From NCBI GenBank assembly GCA_039816825.1, contig JBCBXA010000074.1, forward strand, positions 1 to 14,649: a stretch of DNA of 14,649 nt. The letters run 5' to 3'. Of the stretch, positions 1 through 8,168 are shown one piece after another. The stretch comes from JBCBXA01 sp039816825. Lineage in GTDB: Bacteria; Pseudomonadota; Alphaproteobacteria; Rhizobiales; Rhizobiaceae. The translations under genes and the position numbers were made by a program. Position 1 is the stretch's first letter. Each line of letters opens with the position of its first letter. Under the pieces are notes generated by a model. It searched no databases. It saw only the letters and a program-made list of their open reading frames with translations, and was not told where the DNA came from.

Positions 1-666
1 GAGAAATGCCGCTGCAAATCCAAATGCAATGGCACCCAGAAACGCAAAGGCCTCATTGCGGACATTCAGAACAAACCAGTTTTTGATCAGAAGGCCGGTC
101 TCAATGAGCCGCACGCGATAGGACTCAAGGCCTTCGGAGAAGAGCGCGCTGTTGACGTTGGTGCGATCCATCACCCGGCGCGCGAAGGCATCGCGGCGGA
201 GGTTTGCAATTTCGGTTCGCACTTCGACGGCGGTGTTGATGGTCGTGTTCAGCGCCACGGACCGAGCCTGCAACGACTGCACCTGAGACGAGAGTTCCTC
301 TCGCTGGCGCGAAACAGCAGCATCTTCTGTCCCGTCTGCTGGCGGGTCACCCAAGGCCATCAAAGCATCGCGCGATGTGTTCAGACGCTCGTCAACCGTC
401 GCCAGAAGATCGCGCGCTTCTGCGACCATAGCATCAGCGTCGCCCCGTAGAACGGCGAGCCTTGCATCATCATCACCCGCCGCCTCAAAGGCGTTGATAA
501 GGCTCTCGGCACGACGCTCCAAACTCTGGACGGCATCGGTTTCTTCCTGCGCGGCGGTGGTGGCCGTCTGCGCGAACGCCGCACCGTGGAAAGCGACCGG
601 ACCGAGCTGTGGCGTCAGAAGAAGAGCGGCAAGGAGAAGAAAACAGAAGGGGAGTCGCAACATCAT
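1..666 (-). CDS. DUF3772-domain MscS-type mechanosensitive channel, N-terminal part (runs off left edge)
   Basis: An open frame of 222 codons starts at 666 and is still open at base 1, so only the N-terminus is present. It begins with a hydrophobic signal peptide (residues about 3-32, likely cut after AFA), followed by a long charged helical periplasmic region. That region carries the pattern I associate with DUF3772: arginine/leucine heptads, a DERLNTSRDALMALGDPP segment at about 92-109, and RRDAFARRVMDRT at 157-169. The first channel helix starts near 205. In this family the missing C-terminal part is an MscS pore in the inner membrane that releases solutes on hypo-osmotic shock. Two ATGs lie in tandem (666 and 663). 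GAGGGG lies just upstream and spaces better for the second, so the start could be either. It lies 32 bases after guaD and is probably co-transcribed with it. The channel assignment is inferred from the N-terminal domain only. Confidence 0.8.
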   Translation of the reverse strand, partial: MMLRLPFCFLLLAALLLTPQLGPVAFHGAAFAQTATTAAQEETDAVQSLERRAESLINAFEAAGDDDARLAVLRGDADAMVAEARDLLATVDERLNTSRDALMALGDPPADGTEDAAVSRQREELSSQVQSLQARSVALNTTINTAVEVRTEIANLRRDAFARRVMDRTNVNSALFSEGLESYRVRLIETGLLIKNWFVLNVRNEAFAFLGAIAFGFAAAFL

Positions 667-698
667 GGCCCCTCGTTAAGGCAGATGGAACAGCCTGT

Positions 699-2078
699 CT
701 ATTTGTGCCGGAAGCCCGAGACCTGGCTGCCTTCCACCCAGACTTCAGCGATGTTCTGCCGGGCCGCATTGAAGACAATTTGCTGAACTCGGTCGGCCAC
801 CGACAACCCTTCCAGTACACGCGCTATGTTGGAGCCCGGCGCTGCGATATCGACAACAATCGCATCGAAGCGATGGCCGACCTCAAAGGACCCGATGGGC
901 AGATCGAGTGCTATGCCACCGCCGCGCGTTGCCAGATGAAGCGCTGTCACGAAATCGACCCGACTGTCCGGAGTGCCCCGGGCATCGCCCTCTATCGATG
1001 GGTCCACCCCCTCCTCCAGCATGCGGGAGGAATGCACCGCATGCCGCGCGTTCTCGAGCAGGGACGGGCTCGGCCCGCCAGAAATGTCGGTGCCCAGCCC
1101 GACATGAAGACCTTTTGCCAAAGCCGCTCGCAGTGGGAAAACCGCGTTCGAAAAGTAGATATTGGAAAGGGGACAATGGGCGACGGCTGCGCCCTGCTCC
1201 ACGAGATGATCCATATCACCAGCCGATAGCATGGGGCCGTGCGCCAGAACCGTATGCCGGTTCACCAGACCGAAATCACTCAGAGACTGCGTGTCGGACT
1301 TGCCGTGGCGCTGAAGCACATAATTGTGCTCCCAATCGCTTTCGGACACGTGGGTCTGGACATGGGCTCCGGTCTTCTCAGCCAGTTCCCCAAGGCCTTC
1401 GAGACAGGAGTCCGTGCAGGAAGGAATGAAACGCGGTGTTACGACGGGCTTCACGGTCGCTTTTTCATTGCCCGGCAGAGCCCGCACATCTTCGATAAAG
1501 GCCTCAGTGCCTTCGAGCGCGGCCCGAGTTGATGCATCGCGGTAGAAGTCCGGACATTCATCGGGATTGTCCATTGCCAGACGACCAACCAGCGCACGCT
1601 GACCGAGCTCGAGACACAACTGTGCCAGAAGCAGAGTCGCCTCATTGTGTATCGTGCCGAAATAAAGACCCGTCGTCGTGCCATTGGCGAGGAGCGTTTC
1701 AACGAGGTCCCTGTAGGACCGCTTGGCAAACTCCAAATCTTCGTAGCGGGCCTCCAGTGGAAAGGTGTGCTTCTGAAGCCAGACCTCGAGAGGCACCTGC
1801 AGCGCGCGCCCCATTTGAGGCCATTGCGGCGCATGGATATGCAGATCGACCAAGCCCGGCAGGAGCAGCTCGTTTGGCGACAGCTGCCTCACATCATCAG
1901 CGCGCTCCCGCACGATCTGCCGGGCGATGGGGTCATCCGCATCGTACCTGCCAATGATCTCGCCATCATCAGCCACAAGCACCAAAGCATCATCCCAGGT
2001 GCGCAATTCCTCGGGACCCGGAGCATCCGCCACGGCACCGCGCACGGCAAAGCTGAATGAAGGAAGAGCGTCGTCCAT
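699..2078 (-). CDS. guaD: Guanine deaminase
   Basis: This 459-residue amidohydrolase should convert guanine to xanthine and ammonia in purine catabolism, in the cytoplasm. The metal site is visible: HIHAPQ with H80 and H82 (the following APQ is characteristic of guanine deaminases), H243 in THVSE with E246, H280 in VLAHG, and D331 in GLGTDISGG. PRFIPSC at 215-221 matches the substrate-binding segment of the family. Length fits the usual 430-460. The ATG at 2078 lies 11 bases after the recJ stop with an AGGG-type ribosome site overlapping that stop, so translation after recJ is likely. Other amidohydrolases, such as 8-oxoguanine or chlorinated-triazine enzymes, are less likely given HAPQ. It sits between recJ and a channel gene, so neighbours do not point to a purine operon. 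Confidence 0.92.
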   Translation of the reverse strand: MDDALPSFSFAVRGAVADAPGPEELRTWDDALVLVADDGEIIGRYDADDPIARQIVRERADDVRQLSPNELLLPGLVDLHIHAPQWPQMGRALQVPLEVWLQKHTFPLEARYEDLEFAKRSYRDLVETLLANGTTTGLYFGTIHNEATLLLAQLCLELGQRALVGRLAMDNPDECPDFYRDASTRAALEGTEAFIEDVRALPGNEKATVKPVVTPRFIPSCTDSCLEGLGELAEKTGAHVQTHVSESDWEHNYVLQRHGKSDTQSLSDFGLVNRHTVLAHGPMLSAGDMDHLVEQGAAVAHCPLSNIYFSNAVFPLRAALAKGLHVGLGTDISGGPSPSLLENARHAVHSSRMLEEGVDPSIEGDARGTPDSRVDFVTALHLATRGGGIALDLPIGSFEVGHRFDAIVVDIAAPGSNIARVLEGLSVADRVQQIVFNAARQNIAEVWVEGSQVSGFRHK

Positions 2079-2089
2079 CTGATATGGCC

Positions 2090-3889
2090 CTAGCGTGGAA
2101 CTTCGGGATGCGCTGCGTCGGTTATGCGCAGCTGCGGCGTTTGCCGACCCTGATAGTGATTGATGGAGGCAGAGCCCGCAATGTGCAGCGGGCCTTCCCC
2201 CCTCAAAAGCGCGTCCCCCAGAGGCGTATCGAGGGTGCGAAAGGCGATCGCGCGCAGCGATGCTCCATCACCTGATGACAAGGTTACCGACACATGGTTC
2301 TGGCCCACCACCTTGCCGTACATTGCTCTGTGGCTTGGTAGAGCGAACACGGGTTGCGGCGATCCCGCTCCAAAGGGGCCGGCGCGCTCTATGTCCTCCA
2401 CCAATTGCGTATGGACCGCGCTGGCCGTCAGAGCGCCGTCCACTTTCATCTCATTCTGCGCCACAGCATCAGAGACCGACTGCAGCAACTCCGCCTCCAG
2501 AAAAGCCCGCAGATCGCCGAGGCGAGCTTTCTCAACCGTCAGGCCAGCCGCCATGGCATGACCGCCGCCCTTTACCAACACACCCTCAGCAACCGCTTTG
2601 CGCACCGCCGCACCAATATCAACGCCGGCGAGTGAGCGGCAGGAGCCGGATCCTCTGCCGTTTCGATCAAATGCGATGGCGATGGAAGGACGCCTGAACC
2701 TGTCTTTCAGGCGTGATGCGAGGAGGCCAACAATACCGGGATGCCAGTCATCACTGTGGGTCAGCAGCATGCTGGGTGGGCTGGCACTCTCCATCTCGGC
2801 CTGCGCTTCCGCCACCGCTTCCTCGAGCATTTGGGCCTCAATCGCCTGCCGCTCCCGGTTCAAGGCCTCCAACTGGTCGGCAATCTCGTCGGCCTCGCCC
2901 GCGTCCGCCAAAGTCAGCAGTCGCGCACCGAGCGCCGCATCGCCAATCCGGCCGCCGGCATTGATGCGCGGGCCCAGCAGGAAGCCAAGATGATAGGGCG
3001 ATGGTGGCCCGTCCAGCCGCGCAACCCGGCCCAATGCGGATAGCCCAGCATTGCCCTGCTGGCGCATGACCTCCAGCCCACGGCGCACGAAAGCGCGGTT
3101 CACGCCCCGCAGAGGGACCACGTCGCAAACGGTTCCAAGGGCAACAAGATCGAGCATGGACATAAGGTCAGGCGCACCGGCGAGATTTTGCGTCCGGAGC
3201 ACGCGCGCTGTTCCAACGAGCGCCAGAAACACCACGCCCGCTGCGCAGAGATGCCCCTGCCCTGAAAGATCGTCGTGCCGGTTCGGGTTGACGTGGGCGG
3301 TAGCCGCCGGAAGCTCAGTGCCGAGCTGGTGGTGGTCGAAGATCACAATATCCATCCCCAACCGGTCTGCCTCTGCCAGAGCGTCGATGCTCGTCGACCC
3401 ACAATCTACCGTGACCAGCAGTGTGTGACCCTTACCGTGGAGTTCCCGGACCGCATCTGGGTTGGGGCCATACCCCTCAAAGATCCTGTCCGGGATGTAG
3501 ATCTCGGGATTCAAACCAAATGCGCTGAGAAAGCGGTGCATGAGAGCCGAAGACGTTGCACCATCGACATCGTAATCGCCGAAGATCGCCACGCTTTCCC
3601 GATCCGCAATGGCAGCCGCCAGCCTGGTGCACGCAACATCCATATCGGTAAGCGTGGACGGGTCGGGCAGCAAATCGCGGATGCTGGGCTGAAGGTAGAC
3701 GTTCGCGTCTTCGCTGGTGACATCGCGCACGGCGAGAACGCGGGCCACAAGGTCGGAAATACCGTCATGATCCTGCGAAATCGCCTGGGCCATCGCCGTT
3801 TGGGCGGGATTGAGCCGTGAGACCCAGCGCTGGCCGCTCAACGAGCGTTCAACCCCGAGAAATGCCCGATCTTGAGAAGATGATCCCAT
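2090..3889 (-). CDS. recJ: Single-stranded-DNA-specific exonuclease RecJ
   Basis: This 599-residue protein is the 5'-to-3' single-strand exonuclease of recombination and repair. The DHH-phosphoesterase signature is complete: GDYDVDG at 104-110 (D105, D107, D109), TVDCGS with D162, DHH at 185-187, and D256 in GTVCDVVPL. RINAGGRIGDA at 308-318 follows. The DHHA1 domain contains HPGIVGLLASRLK at 383-395, GSGSCRS at 413-419 and GGGHAMAAG at 441-449, and the C-terminal OB-like domain follows. The N-terminal FLGVERSLSGQRWV is typical of alphaproteobacterial RecJ and requires a start before residue 10, which supports the ATG at 3889. The ribosome site is weak. Stop and guaD start are 11 bases apart. 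In related genomes recJ follows glpX directly; here a reverse-strand gene lies between them. Confidence 0.97.
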   Translation of the reverse strand: MGSSSQDRAFLGVERSLSGQRWVSRLNPAQTAMAQAISQDHDGISDLVARVLAVRDVTSEDANVYLQPSIRDLLPDPSTLTDMDVACTRLAAAIADRESVAIFGDYDVDGATSSALMHRFLSAFGLNPEIYIPDRIFEGYGPNPDAVRELHGKGHTLLVTVDCGSTSIDALAEADRLGMDIVIFDHHQLGTELPAATAHVNPNRHDDLSGQGHLCAAGVVFLALVGTARVLRTQNLAGAPDLMSMLDLVALGTVCDVVPLRGVNRAFVRRGLEVMRQQGNAGLSALGRVARLDGPPSPYHLGFLLGPRINAGGRIGDAALGARLLTLADAGEADEIADQLEALNRERQAIEAQMLEEAVAEAQAEMESASPPSMLLTHSDDWHPGIVGLLASRLKDRFRRPSIAIAFDRNGRGSGSCRSLAGVDIGAAVRKAVAEGVLVKGGGHAMAAGLTVEKARLGDLRAFLEAELLQSVSDAVAQNEMKVDGALTASAVHTQLVEDIERAGPFGAGSPQPVFALPSHRAMYGKVVGQNHVSVTLSSGDGASLRAIAFRTLDTPLGDALLRGEGPLHIAGSASINHYQGRQTPQLRITDAAHPEVPR

Positions 3890-3970
3890 AACTTGCGATT
3901 GTCAGAAGCGGATCACAGGCGCAAGGGCGCCACGAGAAATCCGACTGAAGAGCTGGGGCGTAGCTGGCTC

Positions 3971-4333
3971 ATGCCTCTTATCGTTGCGACCCATATCATC
4001 AACGTTCTGGTTCTGACCGCGGTCCTTGCAGGGCTGATGCGCGCAGCACCCAACATGGAGCTGGCATATGGCCCGGACACGCCCGCCCGTCGCATATTGG
4101 GCAGCATATACGGTGCCATTTGGCTGGGAAGCGCAAGTGCTCTGGCAGTGCTGACTGTTTCCGGGATAAGCCAGCGTTGGCTGATCTTCAGTGCCAGCCT
4201 GTTTGCGGTGCAGTTGATCTACAAGCTGGCAACCATCGCCACAGTCGGCCTTGGCAACCGAGTGGTGGTTGCCAACGCCTTGATCTGCATCCCGCTGGCG
4301 CTGTCCATCGCCTGGATAGCGCTCAACAGCTAG
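3971..4333 (+). CDS. Small four-helix integral membrane protein, function unknown
   Basis: The 120-residue product from ATG 3971 is almost entirely hydrophobic, with four probable membrane helices at about 3-23, 43-63, 70-90 and 97-117. The first loop holds AYGPDTPARRILGSIY at 32-47, which looks like a conserved family motif, but I cannot name the family. The frame is open back to a TTG at 3893; that extension is polar and lacks a good ribosome site, so I prefer ATG 3971, which starts directly at the first helix. The gene is divergent from recJ and convergent with glpX, and the two TAG stops share CTAG at 4330-4333. Helix periodicity and clean hydrophobicity make it a real gene rather than a shadow. 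Function cannot be inferred from the context. Confidence 0.8.
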   Translation: MPLIVATHIINVLVLTAVLAGLMRAAPNMELAYGPDTPARRILGSIYGAIWLGSASALAVLTVSGISQRWLIFSASLFAVQLIYKLATIATVGLGNRVVVANALICIPLALSIAWIALNS

Positions 4334-5325
4334 AGACCGGCATATTTGAACTTGTTGAAATTGGCGTGCCGGGTCTTCACCTCGCGCACGGTGCCAGTGG
4401 CAGCGCGCATTACCACCGTATGGGTCTGGATCAGACCTGGTGAAAACTTGACGCCGGAAAGCATTGTTCCGTCGGTCACGCCGGTTGCCGCGAAAAGAAC
4501 GTCGCCTTTGGCCAGATCGGTCAGCTCATACTTGCGCTCGGGGTCTTCAATGCCCATCCGCTTGGCGCGCTCCACCTTGTCTGGGCTGTTGAGTTGCAGG
4601 CGCCCCTGCATCTGCCCGCCGGTACACCGCAGCGCGGCGGCGGCCAAAACCCCCTCTGGTGCACCGCCAATGCCCATATAGATATCTATGCCAGTCTCTG
4701 CCGGGTCGGTGACATGGATGATGCCCTGGACATCACCGTCGCCGATCAGGCGGATGGCAGCGCCTGTCGCCTTCACTTCTTCGATGAGAGCAGCGTGCCT
4801 TGGCCGATCCATAATGCAGGCTGTCACATGCTCGGTGCCGACACCTTTGGCTTTTGCGACGGCTTCAATGTTCTCGGTGGGCGAACGATCCAGATCAACA
4901 AGGCCTTCTTCAAAGCCGGGGCCAATGGCGATCTTGTCCATATAGACGTCAGGCGCGTTGAGCAGACTTCCGCGTTCGGCAAGCGCCAGAACGGCCAGTG
5001 AGTTGGGCTGATCCTTCGCGCACAGCGTTGTGCCTTCGAGGGGGTCGAGGGCGATATCGACCCTTGTTCCCTCGCCCGAACCAACTTCTTCACCGATATA
5101 CAGCATCGGCGCCTCGTCCCGTTCGCCTTCGCCAATGACCACCACGCCATCGATGGGCAGAGCGTTCAGTTCAGCCCGCATGGCATCGACGGCCGCCTGA
5201 TCGGCCTGCTTTTCATCCCCCCGGCCGCGCATTCGAGCAGCGGCGACGGCGGCGCGTTCAGTAACGCGCACGATCTCCAACGTGAGAATGCGGTCCAGCG
5301 TGTCGGTGAAAGAAGCTTCGGCCAT
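4330..5325 (-). CDS. glpX: Class II fructose-1,6-bisphosphatase
   Basis: The 331-residue protein should hydrolyse fructose 1,6-bisphosphate to fructose 6-phosphate in gluconeogenesis. The metal/phosphate motifs of the GlpX family are present: IGEGERDEAPML at 64-75 and DPLEGTTL at 94-101, with the glycine-rich DIYMGIGGAPEGVLAAAAL and later TGVTDGTML. Length matches the family. The ATG at 5325 (MAEASFTD) agrees with the family start, though the upstream ribosome site is weak. It lies 27 bases after hom and is presumably in the same transcript. Its stop overlaps the stop of the convergent membrane-protein gene at CTAG. The pairing with hom and recJ is one I recognise from Hyphomicrobiales. Confidence 0.97.
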   Translation of the reverse strand: MAEASFTDTLDRILTLEIVRVTERAAVAAARMRGRGDEKQADQAAVDAMRAELNALPIDGVVVIGEGERDEAPMLYIGEEVGSGEGTRVDIALDPLEGTTLCAKDQPNSLAVLALAERGSLLNAPDVYMDKIAIGPGFEEGLVDLDRSPTENIEAVAKAKGVGTEHVTACIMDRPRHAALIEEVKATGAAIRLIGDGDVQGIIHVTDPAETGIDIYMGIGGAPEGVLAAAALRCTGGQMQGRLQLNSPDKVERAKRMGIEDPERKYELTDLAKGDVLFAATGVTDGTMLSGVKFSPGLIQTHTVVMRAATGTVREVKTRHANFNKFKYAGL

Positions 5326-5352
5326 GTGTTTGTCCGTTTCGTTCTCGTAAAA

Positions 5353-6660
5353 TCAAAAGTGCTCGATGCGGATCATCTGCGGATCGCTGACGAGATAACC
5401 ATCCTTGGCGATGGCCTTCACGGCCTGGTCCACGGCCGCGCGCGTTGTGCCGTGCGTGATGAGTATGATCATCTTGGCATCGTCCGGCTCATCGCTGCGG
5501 CGCCGCTGAACGATGCTTTCCAGCGAAATAGAATTGTCGGCCATGTGCCCGGCAATCGCAGCAAAGACACCAGCTTTGTCAGTGACATGCAGGCGCAGGT
5601 AAAAGCGCGCGTCAGGACGTGGCTCAGCGTTGGTGAACGGAGCCAGCGCGCCTGTCTGGATGCCAAAGGTCGGAATTTTCGTGCCTCGGGCGAGATCGAC
5701 AATGTCCCCGGCGACTGCAGACGCCGTTGCCTTCCCGCCGGCACCGGGGCCTTGCAGAACGGTGGCGCCAATATAGTCGCCTTCGATAGCAACGGCGTTG
5801 GTGACGCCATCAATCGCCGCGATGGCAGACGTTTCTGGCACCATGGTTGGATGCACCCGTTGGGTGACACCGCCCTCACCCCGCATGGCAAAGCCAAGCA
5901 GGCGAATGCGATACCCCAGTTCTGCGGCAGCGCTGATGTCTGCTGAAGAGATACTCGTGATGCCATCCACCGCAATTTGCGATGGCGCCGGCTCGGTGCC
6001 AAACGCAATGGACGTCAACAAGGCGAGTTTGTGAGCCGCATCAAAGCCTTCAATGTCAAAGGTCGGATCGGCTTCGGCATATCCAAGTGCCTGCGCGTCT
6101 GCGAGGCAGTCGTCAAACGAAATGCCCTCGCGCTCCATGCGGGTGAGGATGTAGTTGCAGGTGCCGTTGAGGATGCCATAGACGCGATCCACCTGGTTGG
6201 CGGCCAGTTGTTCGCGCAGGGCTTTGATCACCGGTATTCCGCCCGCAACAGCGGCTTCAAACAGGATTGTGGTGTCGTTTTCTTCGGCCAGCGCGGCCAG
6301 CGCCAACCCGTGGTCGGCGAGCAAAGCCTTGTTGGCCGTGATAACAGTGAGACCGCGTGAAAGAGCCGCTTCCACCGAATTTTTGGCCGCTCCGTCGGCA
6401 CCGCCCACCAGTTCAACAAAGGCGTCGATCTCAGCCGAGCTGGCCATTTCAACCGGGTCAGAAAACCACTGAGCACTGGACAGATCAACACCGCGATCCT
6501 TGTCCGGGTTCCGGGCGGAAACGGCCACCACATCTATGGTCCGGCCCGTGCGCTGAGCCAGGAAATTGGCCTTGTTCTGCAACATGCCCACAAGCTCCGC
6601 ACCAACGGTACCCAGCCCGGCAATGCCAAGGCGCAGAGGGGGGAGCGGAGAAGAGGTCAT
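5353..6660 (-). CDS. hom: Homoserine dehydrogenase
   Basis: The 435-residue enzyme reduces aspartate semialdehyde to homoserine, the branch point to threonine and methionine. The N-terminal nucleotide-binding fold has GIAGLGTVG (G15, G17, G20). TANKALL at 108-114 carries K111; GGIPVIK at 140-146, GILNGTCNYIL at 162-172 and GYAEADPTFDIEGFDAAHKL at 193-212 (with catalytic-type K211) form the substrate domain. Residues about 352-430 form an ACT domain (FYLRLHVTDKAGVFAAIA), which in this family senses amino acids, usually threonine. The frame extends to a TTG at 6678, but ATG 6660 gives the usual short N-terminus; neither start has a strong ribosome site. It lies downstream of the aminotransferase after a 142-base gap and just upstream of glpX. 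Confidence 0.96.
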   Translation of the reverse strand: MTSSPLPPLRLGIAGLGTVGAELVGMLQNKANFLAQRTGRTIDVVAVSARNPDKDRGVDLSSAQWFSDPVEMASSAEIDAFVELVGGADGAAKNSVEAALSRGLTVITANKALLADHGLALAALAEENDTTILFEAAVAGGIPVIKALREQLAANQVDRVYGILNGTCNYILTRMEREGISFDDCLADAQALGYAEADPTFDIEGFDAAHKLALLTSIAFGTEPAPSQIAVDGITSISSADISAAAELGYRIRLLGFAMRGEGGVTQRVHPTMVPETSAIAAIDGVTNAVAIEGDYIGATVLQGPGAGGKATASAVAGDIVDLARGTKIPTFGIQTGALAPFTNAEPRPDARFYLRLHVTDKAGVFAAIAGHMADNSISLESIVQRRRSDEPDDAKMIILITHGTTRAAVDQAVKAIAKDGYLVSDPQMIRIEHF

Positions 6661-6802
6661 GGTGAGATCCGGATTCAAAGTCAGGTGTGCAGACCAAAGC
6701 GCCTGCAGGAACTGCGCATCTTGTTAAGGCTTTCGAGAAGCGAAGCAAGGCGCTGGGGAGCGCCCGCCGCAGTTCAAACCATTGAAATGTTCAATCGAGC
6801 TC
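6661..6802. other. Gap between aminotransferase gene and hom with two small inverted repeats
   Basis: This 142-base gap is the largest inside the minus-strand block and may separate two transcripts or hold a hom promoter. It contains a perfect inverted repeat ATTGAA-ATG-TTCAAT at 6781-6795, which has the size of a repressor half-site pair, and a GGCGCT-GGGG-AGCGCC hairpin at 6749-6764. I could not find a convincing -35/-10 pair for hom. The role of both repeats is open. Confidence 0.4.
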
Positions 6803-8002
6803 TCAGGCCGCGTTGGGCGCGGCCTGCAGGAAGCGCCGAATATTGCGAGCGGCCTGGCGGATGCGCTGTTCATTCTCGACAAAAGCGAGCCGCACATGCT
6901 GGTCGCCATACTCGCCAAAGCCGACGCCCGGCGCGACCGCCACGTCGGCATGCTCAACCAGCATCTTGGCGAACTCCAGGCTGCCCATATGAGCGTAAGC
7001 GTCTGGAATCTGAGCCCATGCAAACATGGTCGCGGCAGGCACTGGCACCTGAAAGCCTGCCTTCGTAAAGCTCTCAACCATCACATCCCGACGCGCTTTA
7101 TAGATTTGGCGAGCCTCATCAATGATTGAGTCATCGGCCTTCAATGCCGCCGTTGCAGCAACCTGTATCGGCGTGAAGGCGCCATAGTCGAGATAGGACT
7201 TCACACGGGTCAGGGCGCTGATGAGGCGTTCGTTGCCCACAGCAAACCCCATGCGCCAACCGGGCATGGAGTAGGTTTTTGAGAGCGATGTGAACTCAAC
7301 AGCAATGTCCATCGCACCTTCCACCTGCAGAACAGATGGCGGTGGTGAACCGTCGAAATAGATCTCGGAGTAAGCGAGGTCAGACAGCACGATCAGTTCG
7401 TGCTGACGCGCGAACTTCACGACCTCTCGGTAGAAATCCAAGTCGGCCGTGTAGGCGGTCGGATTGGATGGATAGTTGAGGATGAGTGCGAGAGGCTTTG
7501 GGATGGAGTGGCGTACGGACCTGTCCAGCGCCTCCATGAACGCATCGCCCGGCTCTGCCGGGATCGAACGAACCACACCGCCGGACATGATGAAGCCAAA
7601 GGAGTGGATCGGATAGGTTGGGTTGGGCACCAGCACCACATCGCCCGGTGCGGTGATGGCCTGCGCCATATTCGCAAAGCCCTCTTTAGAGCCAAGCGTC
7701 GCGACAACTTGCGTTTCTGGATTGAGCTTAACGCCAAAGCGGCGCTCGTAATAGGCGGCCTGGGCACGGCGCAGGCCTGGAATGCCTTTGGAGGTTGAGT
7801 AGCGATGTGTGCGGGAGTCCTGAATGGTCTCGCACATTTTATCGACGATGAGTTGCGGTGTCGGCAGATCGGGATTTCCCATGCCAAGGTCGATAATGTC
7901 TCGCCCCGCCGCGCGCGCCGATGCCTTGAGCTTGTTGACGGGTTCAAACACGTAGGGCGGCAGGCGGCGCGTCTTGTGAAAGTCGGCTTGTGCAGGTTGC
8001 AT
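6803..8002 (-). CDS. AlaC/DapL-like class I aminotransferase (PLP-dependent)
   Basis: From ATG 8002 the protein has 399 residues and matches the fold type I aminotransferases close to E. coli AlaC (glutamate-pyruvate aminotransferase), often labelled LL-diaminopimelate aminotransferase in alphaproteobacteria. Visible landmarks are RRLPPYVFE at 12-20, MGNPDLPTP at 41-49, GSKEG at 104-108, PNPTYPIH at 126-133, YPSNPTA with N180, SDLAYSEIYFDG with D208 and Y211, and the PLP lysine K242 in SLSKTYSMPGWRMG. FTPIQVAA and GVGFGEYGDQHVR complete the pattern. The open frame continues 28 codons to TTG 8086, which has a good GGAGAGG site 6 bases upstream; the extension is unlike the family, so I chose the ATG, but the longer form is possible. 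Its place before hom suggests a role in aspartate-family or alanine metabolism; the exact substrate is not decidable here. Confidence 0.9.
   Translation of the reverse strand: MQPAQADFHKTRRLPPYVFEPVNKLKASARAAGRDIIDLGMGNPDLPTPQLIVDKMCETIQDSRTHRYSTSKGIPGLRRAQAAYYERRFGVKLNPETQVVATLGSKEGFANMAQAITAPGDVVLVPNPTYPIHSFGFIMSGGVVRSIPAEPGDAFMEALDRSVRHSIPKPLALILNYPSNPTAYTADLDFYREVVKFARQHELIVLSDLAYSEIYFDGSPPPSVLQVEGAMDIAVEFTSLSKTYSMPGWRMGFAVGNERLISALTRVKSYLDYGAFTPIQVAATAALKADDSIIDEARQIYKARRDVMVESFTKAGFQVPVPAATMFAWAQIPDAYAHMGSLEFAKMLVEHADVAVAPGVGFGEYGDQHVRLAFVENEQRIRQAARNIRRFLQAAPNAA
6804..6826. terminator. Possible hairpin terminator at the end of the aminotransferase gene
   Basis: CAGGCCGCG and CGCGGCCTG form a perfect 9-bp stem around a 5-base TTGGG loop (read on the plus strand). 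The stem spans the last codons (AAPNAA) and two bases of the stop codon of the aminotransferase gene. No T-run follows on the minus strand, so it is not a textbook intrinsic terminator; it could attenuate transcription into hom or protect the messenger end. Confidence 0.4.
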
Positions 8003-8135
8003 GGCAGTGATTTCGGCTGATGGCAGAATGGGTGCAGTCTTTGCCCGTTTGTGTGTCAAAAGCAAAGCGGCAATCCGCCCACCCAAGAATTTCCTCTCCG
8101 GAAGACAGTCTTTGCCGAAGTCCGAAGCCTCTGTT

Positions 8136-8156
8136 AGTCACCTTTGGCATGTGACT
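8136..8156. promoter_or_regulatory. Inverted repeat AGTCAC-N9-GTGACT upstream of the lipoprotein gene
   Basis: Two perfect 6-base arms with a 9-base spacer lie 13-33 bases before the lipoprotein start, in the shared region between that gene and the divergent aminotransferase gene. The spacing of arm centres (15 bases) is less regular than a classic operator, so this may be chance; a regulator site or a leader hairpin are the alternatives. Confidence 0.3.
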
Positions 8157-8168
8157 GCGAGGGTGGCC

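Noticed and set aside
609..1229. 206-codon plus-strand ORF opposite guaD and the channel gene, and other long shadow frames across the window
   Set aside because: They lie antisense to or out of frame with genes that have clear family motifs and show arginine/proline/serine-rich composition typical of shadow frames in GC-rich DNA.
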